Shown: piece by piece, positions 33,344-40,672 of the stretch
How the letters are laid out: each line of letters begins with the position of its first letter
Numbering within the stretch: the first letter of the stretch is position 1
Origin: Halomonas halmophila
Lineage (GTDB): Bacteria > Pseudomonadota > Gammaproteobacteria > Pseudomonadales > Halomonadaceae
Direction: 5' to 3'
Assembly (NCBI RefSeq): GCF_006540005.1
Contig: NZ_BJOC01000034.1
Location: forward strand, 1-46,550
DNA length: 46,550 nt
Notes under the pieces: model-generated
The model's database searches: none
What the model was told of the DNA's origin: nothing
The model's input: only the letters and a program-made list of their open reading frames with translations
Position numbers and translations under genes: made by a program

Positions 33344-34990
33344 CTAGAGGACGATCACCACCGGCTGCTCATCGCGAGGATCCTCGGTGACCAGGCCGAC
33401 GCGCTGCAGGCGCGCCACCACGCTGGGTTTGGTCCAGGCCAGGTAGAGCTTTCCGCCGCGCGCATGGCAGCGGCGCGCCTGGCGCTGCAGCAGATGAATG
33501 CCACTCAGGTCGATGAAGTTGATGCCCGCGGCCAGGATCACCAGGTTGGGCTGGTCGACATATTCCAGCCGTTTGGCCACCGAGTCGCAGGCACCGAAAA
33601 ACAGCGAGCCATCGATACGCAGAACCTGACAGCCCGCCTCACCGATGGTCTGCTGGAGCGTCGGCGGCGCCTGGTTCAGGTCACTCTCCACCACGGGCGG
33701 GCGCGTGGTGCGTCGCAGGTAAAAGATCAAGGACGCCAGCACGCCCAGATAGATCGCGAACTCCATCGCCAGCAACAAGGTGCTGAAGAAGGTGATCAGC
33801 AGCACCGTGGCTTCCGAATGACTCAGGGTCAGGGCCTCGCGAATGCTTTGCCGGTCGACCAGCTTGAAGGCGACCAGCAGCAGCTGTCCGGCAATGGCGG
33901 GCATGGGAATGAACTGCAGCAAGGGCGACGCCAGCAGCAGAATGGGTATCAGAAACAGGGCCGAGAACAGGGCTGCCATGGGCGAGCAGGCCCCGGCGCT
34001 GGCATTGAGCCCCGAGCGGGTCAGCGACCCCGAGGAGACATAGCCGGAAAAGAAGGCGCCCCCCAGATTGGCGATCCCCTGGCCGATGAACTCCTGATTG
34101 TTGTCGAGCCGCTGCCCCGTGCTGGCCGCAATGGCGCGCGAGATGGCCACGGCCTGCACCAGGCCGAGCAGGCCCAGCGCCATGGCGCCGGGCGTCAAGA
34201 GGCGCAGGTTTTCCAGCGACAGATCCGGCGCCGAGAGCGGCGGCAGTCCTGCCTGCACCTCGGTTACCCGCTGAATGCTCTGGCCCTGCGGATCGAGCCA
34301 GGCCGCCAGTAGCGTCGTCGCCAGAATCGCCACGATCATGCCCGGCCAGCGTGGCAACCAGCGCTGAAAGGCCAGGCAAATGAGAATGGTGGCCGCCGTG
34401 ATCAACAGCGCTAGGGGCTGAATGGCATCGAGACGGGTCAGCAGCTGAGGCCATAACGACAGGAAATTGCCGTTTTCGACTGCCTCGAGGCCCAGTGCAT
34501 GGGGCAGCTGGCTGGCGGCAATGATCAGCGCCGCCCCGGCCGTGAACCCCGTGATCACCGAATGCGAGACCAGTTCGACCAGAGCGCCCAGGCGCGCCAC
34601 CCCCAGCAGAATCTGGAACACGCCCGCCAGAAAGGTCAGGGTCATCGCCAGGGTGATGAACTCGCTGGTTCCTGCTTCGGCGAAGGGCTGCAGGGTGGAA
34701 AACAGCGCGATCGACAAGGCCGCTACCGGGCCACTGACCATTTGCCGCGATGAGCCGAACAGCGCCGCCAGGATGACCGGCACGATGGCCGCATACAGCC
34801 CGTATTCCGGCGGCAGGCCGGCCAGCAGTGCATAGGCGACGCCCTGCGGCAGCACCAGCACGGCACCGGTCAGGCCAGCGATGGCGTCCGTGCGTAGCGA
34901 GCGCGGCGTCTGCCGGGGCATCCAGTCGAGAAACGGCAGATACCGGCGCAGCCGGGTGGATGCCGTGCGGTCCCCGCTGGCACCACGCAT
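33344..34990 (-). CDS. SulP/SLC26-family anion transporter with STAS domain
   Basis: Membrane protein (548 aa) with about 10-14 hydrophobic segments and a C-terminal STAS domain (from about residue 440, NFIDLSGIHLL). SulP proteins carry sulfate, bicarbonate or other anions, and some have been tied to choline-O-sulfate. Context with betC and shared promoter elements supports sulfate export/import or choline-O-sulfate uptake. There is no strong ribosome site before ATG 34990, but a 35-codon ORF ends across it (TGATG). No alternative in-frame start exists upstream before a stop codon. Confidence 0.9.
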   Translation of the reverse strand: MRGASGDRTASTRLRRYLPFLDWMPRQTPRSLRTDAIAGLTGAVLVLPQGVAYALLAGLPPEYGLYAAIVPVILAALFGSSRQMVSGPVAALSIALFSTLQPFAEAGTSEFITLAMTLTFLAGVFQILLGVARLGALVELVSHSVITGFTAGAALIIAASQLPHALGLEAVENGNFLSLWPQLLTRLDAIQPLALLITAATILICLAFQRWLPRWPGMIVAILATTLLAAWLDPQGQSIQRVTEVQAGLPPLSAPDLSLENLRLLTPGAMALGLLGLVQAVAISRAIAASTGQRLDNNQEFIGQGIANLGGAFFSGYVSSGSLTRSGLNASAGACSPMAALFSALFLIPILLLASPLLQFIPMPAIAGQLLLVAFKLVDRQSIREALTLSHSEATVLLITFFSTLLLAMEFAIYLGVLASLIFYLRRTTRPPVVESDLNQAPPTLQQTIGEAGCQVLRIDGSLFFGACDSVAKRLEYVDQPNLVILAAGINFIDLSGIHLLQRQARRCHARGGKLYLAWTKPSVVARLQRVGLVTEDPRDEQPVVIVL

Positions 34991-35097
34991 CAGGACTGCC
35001 CCGATAGCGCTCGCCGGGGGAGTACCGAGCAGCGGGGCAGGACGGAACCAGATCTGGATCGGATGAGCTTCATGGCTCGGTCAACGGCATGCATCAT
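34990..35097 (-). CDS. short leader ORF (35 aa) overlapping the sulP start
   Basis: ATG at 35097 lies 7 nt after AGGGTG. The frame runs 35 codons (MMHAVDRAMKLIRSRSG..., basic) and its TGA overlaps the sulP ATG by one base. As sulP lacks its own clear ribosome site, translational coupling is a reasonable inference. The peptide itself matches nothing I know and could be spurious. Confidence 0.35.
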   Translation of the reverse strand: MMHAVDRAMKLIRSRSGSVLPRCSVLPRRALSGQS

Positions 35098-35184
35098 GAG
35101 GAATCACCCTACGAGGTAAGCCATTGTGGCGCTCACAACGGCGTTGTTTCGATGCATTCACAATGAAGGGGTAAAGCCTGTCAT

Positions 35185-35214
35185 ACCAATGATTTATTTG
35201 TACCCTGAGGCCAA
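35185..35214 (-). promoter_or_regulatory. 30-bp shared regulatory element, sulP copy
   Basis: Read on the minus strand it is the counterpart of 29795-29824, with three differences: two adjacent bases after the leading TTGGCCTCAGGG, and one base before the closing TTGGT. The second block CATTGTGAATGCATCG (35165-35150) follows after exactly 19 bp. Inside the leader, nested inverted repeats CATTGTG/CACAATG (35122-35165) and ACAAC/GTTGT (35135-35147) occur. The region 35098-35452 is also the upstream region of the divergent sulfotransferase operon; nothing else recognisable was seen in it. Confidence 0.7.
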
Positions 35215-35452
35215 GCAGAGGTTAGCCTAGCGCGTCATGCGCGGCCGCCGCCTCGGTGCCGAAGCCGGCGGGCAGGCGCTGCGGCGCTGTCATCAAATAG
35301 TAATGAGCGACAGCGCAGAGTAACCGGCTTGACCCTGACGGCTGGACCGGGAGCCGATCCCGTGGCCGGATGGCCATGATGCACCCCCTCTTGACTGGCT
35401 CGGCCGCGATGCCCCGCTGTTCCTGCACCGACAAGTTGATACCCTCTGCCTC

Positions 35453-36631
35453 ATGACGACACTCATCACATTGCTGGAAGGCCTGGCCCTGCATTGCCGC
35501 TGGTGGTGTCGGGCCCTGGTTGCCTGGCGCGGCCCCCGTGCCCCCATGAGGCCACGCCGTGCCCTGCTGCTGGTACTCGGCATGCCCCTCTTCCTGCTGG
35601 TCCAGGGCGTTCATACCCTCTGCCTGTTGCTGGATGAGCTGCTGTTTCCGCGTTATCGCGGCGTGAGGGTCGGTCGAGCCCTGTTCATTACCGGCCTGCC
35701 GCGCAGTGGCACCACCTTCCTGCATCGCACCCTGGCCATGGACCGTCGAGGCTATACCACGCTCACCACCTGGGAAGCCCTGCTGGCGCCCTCGATCACG
35801 CAACGCAAGCTGCTACGCGGGCTCGGCAAGCTGGACCACGCCCTGGGAGGATGGGGGCGGCGCGGCCTGGACGCCATCATCCGGCGCGCGGTCGGTGACT
35901 TCGCCGCCATCCATGATGTCGGTCTACACGCCGCCGAAGAAGACTACCTGACGCTGTTGCCCGCCGGTGGCTGCTTCATCCTCATGCTGGTATTTCCGGG
36001 CAGCCCCGGCCTCTACGAGCTGGGCCACTTCGACCGCCGGATGAGTCCCGGACGGCGCCGGCGCCTGTTACGCTTTTACGAGCGCAGCCTGCAACGCCAC
36101 TTGTATGCCGATGGGCAGCAACGTCGCCTGCTCTCCAAGAATGCCGCCTTCGGCTCCTGGCTGGACGGGCTCCGGCAGCAGTTTCCCGAGGCCCGCTTCA
36201 TGGTCTGTGTGCGCGACCCCGTCGCGGCGCTGAGTTCCCAACTCAGTTCGGTTCGCAGCGCAGCCGAGCTGTTCGGCACCAAAGCAGACAGTGCGCGGTT
36301 TCAACACGACTTCCTCGCCATGTTCGGCGAGACACTCGACCACCTGAACGACACCCTGGCTGACGGGTCAATGTCCCAGGGAGCGGTCATCGACATGGAC
36401 GACCTGCGTGAGCAGCCGTCACTCCTCATCACCCGAGCAATGGCATGGATCGGCGAACCAATGGGCCCGGAGCTGGCGCACCATGTACAGCAGTTGCCCG
36501 CCGGTACCGCGAGTCGGCACCAGCATACGGCCGAGTCACTGGCGATCCCGCGTGACACCATGGAAGCCGTCATGCAGCCGGCTTACCTGGGCCTCCTCGC
36601 CCTGCCTCAGCGAATCAGGATCAGCACGTGA
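35453..36631 (+). CDS. sulfotransferase family protein
   Basis: PAPS-dependent sulfotransferase fold (392 aa). The 5'-phosphosulfate loop is TGLPRSGTTFLHRTLA (about residues 79-94), and the 3'-phosphate motif is RDPVAALSSQLSS further on. A hydrophobic segment at about 37-62 suggests membrane association. It starts an operon with a glycosyltransferase and a DUF2334 protein; the stop overlaps the next start (GTGA). The acceptor is unknown; a glycolipid or surface glycan is inferred from the neighbours. The ATG has no strong ribosome site. Divergent from the sulP anion transporter. Confidence 0.85.
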   Translation: MTTLITLLEGLALHCRWWCRALVAWRGPRAPMRPRRALLLVLGMPLFLLVQGVHTLCLLLDELLFPRYRGVRVGRALFITGLPRSGTTFLHRTLAMDRRGYTTLTTWEALLAPSITQRKLLRGLGKLDHALGGWGRRGLDAIIRRAVGDFAAIHDVGLHAAEEDYLTLLPAGGCFILMLVFPGSPGLYELGHFDRRMSPGRRRRLLRFYERSLQRHLYADGQQRRLLSKNAAFGSWLDGLRQQFPEARFMVCVRDPVAALSSQLSSVRSAAELFGTKADSARFQHDFLAMFGETLDHLNDTLADGSMSQGAVIDMDDLREQPSLLITRAMAWIGEPMGPELAHHVQQLPAGTASRHQHTAESLAIPRDTMEAVMQPAYLGLLALPQRIRIST

Positions 36632-37761
36632 ACGAGACAGCCACCCCCTTACAGCCCGAGTCCGGCATCGCCGTGCACCAGTTGCGCATTGCCTTCTTCT
36701 CCGACTCCCTGGCCGAACGCAATGGCACCGGCTCCTACTACCACGACCTGATCGATCAACTGCGATCCCGCGTCGAATGTGTCGAGATCCTGCAGCCTGA
36801 AGCGTCGAACGGCTTCCACCCTTTCCGCTTCCCCCTGCCGGGCGATGCCACCCAGCATGTCGCGGCGCCCAACCCCGTCAGGATTCGCCGTACCCTGGCG
36901 CAGATTCGACCGCATGTCATCGTCAGCGTGACACCCGGCCCTTACGGCCTGCTCGGCCCCTGGATGGCCCGCCGCCATCAATGCGGCTTCATTTCCGCCT
37001 ACCACACTCACTTCGAGGGCCTGGCCGACCTGTACTGGCGCCCCTTCAAGCGGCAACTGATCAGCGGCTGCCTGAGCTCCGCCAACCGCTTTCTCTGCCA
37101 ACGCAGCAGCACGGTGCTGATCCACAATCAGGCGCTGGACGATACGGTCATGGGCCTGGGTGCCAGGCAATGCGATGTGATGGGCACCCCCCTGGCCCGC
37201 AACTTTGCGGAAACGCCACCCGCCCCGCTGCCGGAAGGCCTGCAGCAGGTCTGCTTCGCGGGCCGACTGGCGGCGGAAAAGAACATCGACACCATCCTCG
37301 AGGCCGCGCGCCACTGGCCGTCCATCCGCTTCGTGATCGGCGGCGATGGCCCTCTCAAGTCCCGGGTCGAAGCCGCCGCCAGCGAACTGCCCAACCTCGA
37401 CTACCGGGGTTGGCTGTCGCGTGATGCATTACGCCAACTGATCGACGACTCCAGCCTGCTGGTACTGCCGTCTCACCAGGAGACCTTCGGTTCCATCGCC
37501 CTGGAAGCCATGGCACGCGGCCGCCCGGCACTGGTGTCCGACAACATCGGCATTCATGACTGGCCACAGCTCGCGACTGGACTTTGCAAGATCCATCACG
37601 GCGAAACCCTGAGCGATGCCATCGGCCGTCTACAGGCCAGCCCGCCCGGTTTCCTGACCGAGGTGGCCTCCCGCGCGCGGGAAGCTGCCCTGCAGCTCAA
37701 TGACGACACGCTCGAGCAATGGCTTGGCGTACTGACCGCACAGGCCACCGCCCGACCATGA
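36628..37761 (+). CDS. GT4-type glycosyltransferase
   Basis: GT-B glycosyltransferase (377 aa) of the group 1/GT4 type. The N-terminal acceptor domain has FFSDSLAERNGTGSYY and the AYHTHFEGL block. The C-terminal donor domain has FAGRLAAEKNIDTILEA, GGDGPLK, and the E-x7-E motif in SHQETFGSIALEAMARG. The start is GTG at 36628, overlapping the sulfotransferase stop; the next gene starts inside its own stop. It resembles enzymes that add a sugar to diacylglycerol or other lipids, but the acceptor cannot be told from sequence. Confidence 0.88.
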   Translation: MNETATPLQPESGIAVHQLRIAFFSDSLAERNGTGSYYHDLIDQLRSRVECVEILQPEASNGFHPFRFPLPGDATQHVAAPNPVRIRRTLAQIRPHVIVSVTPGPYGLLGPWMARRHQCGFISAYHTHFEGLADLYWRPFKRQLISGCLSSANRFLCQRSSTVLIHNQALDDTVMGLGARQCDVMGTPLARNFAETPPAPLPEGLQQVCFAGRLAAEKNIDTILEAARHWPSIRFVIGGDGPLKSRVEAAASELPNLDYRGWLSRDALRQLIDDSSLLVLPSHQETFGSIALEAMARGRPALVSDNIGIHDWPQLATGLCKIHHGETLSDAIGRLQASPPGFLTEVASRAREAALQLNDDTLEQWLGVLTAQATARP

Positions 37762-38453
37762 AAGCCCTGCTCTCGATCCACGATGTCATGCCGCACACCC
37801 TGCCGCGCGTCGCCTCGATCATCGACACGCTGAGAGCGCAGGGTCACGCGAACCTGACGCTGCTGGTCGTGCCCGGCAAGGACTGGCAGCCCAGCGACAT
37901 CGCCACCCTCGCCCGCTGGCAGCAGGAGGGACTGGAGCTCGCCGCCCATGGCTGGCACCACCATGCCTGGCGGATCAAGGGGCTCCGGCATCGCCTGCAC
38001 GCCGCCCTGCTCTCGCGTCACGCGGGGGAACACCTGGCGCTCGACGGCGACGCCATCGCCCGGCTCATGCAGGCCGCCGCCGACTGGTTTCCGCAACACG
38101 GCCTGGCATCCCCCAGCACCTATGTGCCACCCGCCTGGGCACTCGGCGCAATTCCGCGATCGCGCCTCATGACCCTGCCCTATCAACGCATCGAGGTCAC
38201 ACGCGGCATTATTGACCTGCAGAGTGGGCAGCTCGACAAGCTCCCGCTGGTCGGTTTCGAGGCCGACACGCGCTGGCGCGAGCAGGCACTCCGGACCTGG
38301 AACCGGCTCCAGATCCGCCAGGCACGACGCGGCGAACGCCCGCTACGCCTCAGCATTCACCCCTACGACCCCGAACTGCGCCTGGCACAGGACCTGCAAC
38401 GCCTCATCGCCGAACCCTGGCAAGCCCTGCTTTACGACCAGCACCGTGGCTAG
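37758..38453 (+). CDS. polysaccharide deacetylase-like protein (DUF2334)
   Basis: A 231-aa protein with an NodB/CE4-like barrel: SIHDVMPHTL near the N-terminus (residues 6-15, carrying the metal Asp/His pair), then AAHGWHHH about residues 62-69, and LRLSIHPYDP near the end. This is the DUF2334 pattern. It begins in ATGA overlap with the glycosyltransferase gene, so the three-gene unit is tightly coupled. The likely role is deacetylation of a sugar in the product made by the two upstream enzymes. No signal peptide. No terminator was recognised in the next 235 bp. Confidence 0.85.
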   Translation: MKALLSIHDVMPHTLPRVASIIDTLRAQGHANLTLLVVPGKDWQPSDIATLARWQQEGLELAAHGWHHHAWRIKGLRHRLHAALLSRHAGEHLALDGDAIARLMQAAADWFPQHGLASPSTYVPPAWALGAIPRSRLMTLPYQRIEVTRGIIDLQSGQLDKLPLVGFEADTRWREQALRTWNRLQIRQARRGERPLRLSIHPYDPELRLAQDLQRLIAEPWQALLYDQHRG

Positions 38454-38690
38454 GCCGACATAGTCCCTGCGCCCGGCACCGATACATGCACACCGTTGCT
38501 GGCTAGATAGAGGGTGACCCGAAAGCATCTGATCCCTGCCGCTCTATGGCGAGAAAAAGCAACGTCGCACACATCGTCGAGGAGACTGACGGCAAGGCGC
38601 ATGGCGTTGTCAGCGCGCGCCGGCCGTGAGGCCGAGTGGAGAAGGAGGGGATCAGGAAGGAATCTGTGCGTCGAATTGTACGCACACACA
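38454..38690. other. intergenic gap before tRNA cluster
   Basis: No gene supported. A 7-bp inverted repeat TGTGCGT (38665-38671) / ACGCACA (38680-38686) is visible near the tRNA terminator. Short reading frames here lack ribosome sites and homology. Confidence 0.5.
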
Positions 38691-38715
38691 AAAAAACCGC
38701 CTTCGAGGGCGGTTT
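38691..38715 (-). terminator. terminator of the tRNA transcript
   Basis: An 8-bp stem AAACCGCC / GGCGGTTT with a 6-nt loop. On the minus strand it is followed by a T run, 42 bp after the tRNA-Thr 3' end. Classic intrinsic form. Confidence 0.85.
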
Positions 38716-38756
38716 CTTGCGTTCTGCAATCTGTTAATCTGCTGGGAAAATTCCGA

Positions 38757-38832
<76 letters not shown>

Positions 38833-38877
38833 TCGGAACGATCTCAGCTTGGGAAGCAGAACGTAAAAGCGTTGACG

Positions 38878-38952
38878 TGGCTGGGGTAGCAGGATTCGAA
38901 CCTGCGCATGCTGATACCAAAAACCAGTGCCTTACCACTTGGCGATACCCCA
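38878..38952 (-). tRNA. tRNA-Gln (TTG)
   Basis: 75-nt cloverleaf on the minus strand: acceptor TGGGGTA / TACCCCA, anticodon stem CTGGT / ATCAG around loop TTTTGGT (anticodon TTG), T arm with GGTTCGAATCC, encoded CCA. Middle gene of the tRNA cluster. Confidence 0.94.
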
Positions 38953-38959
38953 GCAGTTG

Positions 38960-39035
38960 TGGTGGCCAGAGACGGAATCGAACCGCCGACACGAGGATTT
39001 TCAATCCACTGCTCTACCGACTGAGCTATCTGGCC
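38960..39035 (-). tRNA. tRNA-Phe (GAA)
   Basis: 76-nt cloverleaf on the minus strand: acceptor GGCCAGA / TCTGGCC, anticodon loop TTGAAAA (anticodon GAA), T arm GGTTCGATTCC, encoded CCA. First in the cluster; the promoter should lie between here and yggX. Confidence 0.95.
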
Positions 39036-39197
39036 CGCGCCAACGGTGCGTATTAAACCCTAAACCCTGTTTTGCGTCAACCTTTTCTGTTCAATTCTCT
39101 CTTCAGTGAGGTGACAGCGTCCCGCGATACGAACTGCCGCACCGACAGGGTCGGTTCCCGGCCGTCGGTCGCTCACCAGCGGCGGCCCCTCGCCGGA

Positions 39198-39470
39198 TCA
39201 CTCTTCAGGCGGCACATAGCCTTCCGCCTGGTCGGTCTCCTGGTTGTCGAAGAAGCGCTCCATCTGCTCCATCAGGTAGGCGCGGTCGGTGGCGTCGAGC
39301 ATGTTGAGGTGCTTTTCATTGATCAGCCGCGTCTGCTGTGCCTGCCATTCGTCCCAGGCACGCTTGGAGACACTGGCCTGGATTTCGCGGCCTTTCTCGC
39401 CGGGCAGCGGCGGAAACGGCAGCGCCTCGAGCTCTTGCTGATACTTGCGGCAGAATACGGTTTGACTCAT
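39198..39470 (-). CDS. yggX: Fe(2+)-trafficking protein YggX
   Basis: Small protein (90 aa) linked to iron handling and protection of iron-sulfur clusters from oxidation. The N-terminus MSQTVFCRKYQQELEALPFP, with the conserved Cys7, and the block GREIQASVSKRAWDEWQ are diagnostic. AAGGAG lies 8 nt before the ATG. It follows mutY by 28 bp, as in E. coli, pairing an iron-sulfur DNA glycosylase with an iron-protection factor. Confidence 0.96.
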   Translation of the reverse strand: MSQTVFCRKYQQELEALPFPPLPGEKGREIQASVSKRAWDEWQAQQTRLINEKHLNMLDATDRAYLMEQMERFFDNQETDQAEGYVPPEE

Positions 39471-39498
39471 GGGGTGGCTCCTTGGCTGAAGCAGGGTC

Positions 39499-40605
39499 TC
39501 AATCCGGGGCAGAAGCGTGGCCTGCCGGGGCTGACAGGGTGAAGGGTTGCAACGCCTCCAGCAAGCCTTTCACCGGCGCGGCCAGGCCAATGCTGGCCGG
39601 CTCGGCCGGGTCGTACCAGTGCCAGCCTTCGGCGACGCTATCGAGCCGCGTCACCCTCGCCGGTTGCGGCGTGATTTCCAGACGAAAGTGGCTGAATACA
39701 TGGGTGAAGGTGGCCCAGGCGGTGGCAAGCTCGGCCGTGCCGGCGTGCTGGTCGAGCCAGGCCTGCAGCGATGCCATGTCGTCGAACTGTGGCAGACTCC
39801 AGAGCCCGCCCCAGAGACCGCTGGACGGACGCTGCTGAAGCAGCACACGCCCCTGCTCGTCCTGCAGCAACAGCATCAGGGTCTGGCGCGTGGGGCTGGC
39901 CTTCCTGGGCTTGGGCTCCGGGAAGCGCTTCTGCTCGCCCCGGGCATTGGCCACACAGTCCGCTTCGAAGGGACAGCGGCCACATTCGGGCTGGCCACGA
40001 CGACACAGGGTCGCGCCCAGGTCCATCATGGCCTGGGTGAAATCGACCACCCGCTGATGTGGCGTGTAATGCTCGGCCAGCGCCCACAGGCGGCGCTCCA
40101 CGGCGGGACGGCCCGGCCAGCCTTCCACTCCATGCAGCCGGGTCAGCACGCGCTTGACGTTGCCATCCAGGATTACGGCCCGTCGGCCGGTGCTCTGGGC
40201 GATGATGGCCCCGGCCGTGGAACGGCCAATTCCGGGCAGCCCGGCCATGGCATCGAGACTGTGTACCGGAAATTCCCCATCATGCTCGTCCATGACGACG
40301 CGTGCCGCCTTGTGCAGGTTGCGCCCACGGGCGTAATAGCCAAGGCCGGTCCACAGATGCAGCACCTCGTCCTGCTCGGCCCCGGCCAGCGCGGCGACAT
40401 CGGGAAAGCGCGCCATGAAGCGCTCGAAATAGGGGATGACCGTGGTCACCTGGGTCTGCTGGAGCATGATCTCCGAGACCCAGACCCGGTAGGGCGTTCG
40501 CTGTTGTTGCCATGGCAGGTCATGCCGCCCATGGACATCAAACCATTCCAGCAGACGACGCTGAAAGGTCTCGGGCGGCAGGATGGCGGGCGTTGTCTCG
40601 GTCAT
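39499..40605 (-). CDS. mutY: A/G-specific adenine glycosylase MutY
   Basis: Base-excision repair enzyme removing adenine opposite 8-oxoguanine. The HhH-GPD core has VSEIMLQQTQV (catalytic Glu), the hairpin LPGIGRSTAGAI and the catalytic Asp in VILDGNVKR. The 4Fe-4S loop is C-x6-C-x2-C-x5-C (CRRGQPECGRC, then C). A C-terminal NUDIX-like domain (from about residue 230) recognises 8-oxoguanine. ATG 40605 gives the usual N-terminus; a GTG at 40620 overlaps the terminator region. It heads mutY-yggX. Confidence 0.96.
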   Translation of the reverse strand: MTETTPAILPPETFQRRLLEWFDVHGRHDLPWQQQRTPYRVWVSEIMLQQTQVTTVIPYFERFMARFPDVAALAGAEQDEVLHLWTGLGYYARGRNLHKAARVVMDEHDGEFPVHSLDAMAGLPGIGRSTAGAIIAQSTGRRAVILDGNVKRVLTRLHGVEGWPGRPAVERRLWALAEHYTPHQRVVDFTQAMMDLGATLCRRGQPECGRCPFEADCVANARGEQKRFPEPKPRKASPTRQTLMLLLQDEQGRVLLQQRPSSGLWGGLWSLPQFDDMASLQAWLDQHAGTAELATAWATFTHVFSHFRLEITPQPARVTRLDSVAEGWHWYDPAEPASIGLAAPVKGLLEALQPFTLSAPAGHASAPD

Positions 40606-40622
40606 GTTCTGGCTCGACACGC

Positions 40623-40651
40623 AAAAAAGCGCCGATCACGGGGACCGGCGC
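40623..40651 (-). terminator. terminator after asmA
   Basis: A 9-bp stem with one mismatch (GCGCCGATC / GACCGGCGC), followed on the minus strand by six Ts. It separates asmA from mutY, so mutY needs its own promoter inside or just after this hairpin, in very little space. Confidence 0.75.
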
Positions 40652-40672
40652 AGGGACTGGCTTACTGGTTGC

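Noticed and set aside
33221..34312. 363-codon plus-strand frame opposite sulP
   Set aside because: Antisense shadow; the minus-strand SulP with its STAS domain explains the region.
35222..35803. 193-codon minus-strand frame spanning the sulP-sulfotransferase gap
   Set aside because: Overlaps the sulfotransferase coding region antisense; Gln/Gly/Arg-rich, no ribosome site, no family match.
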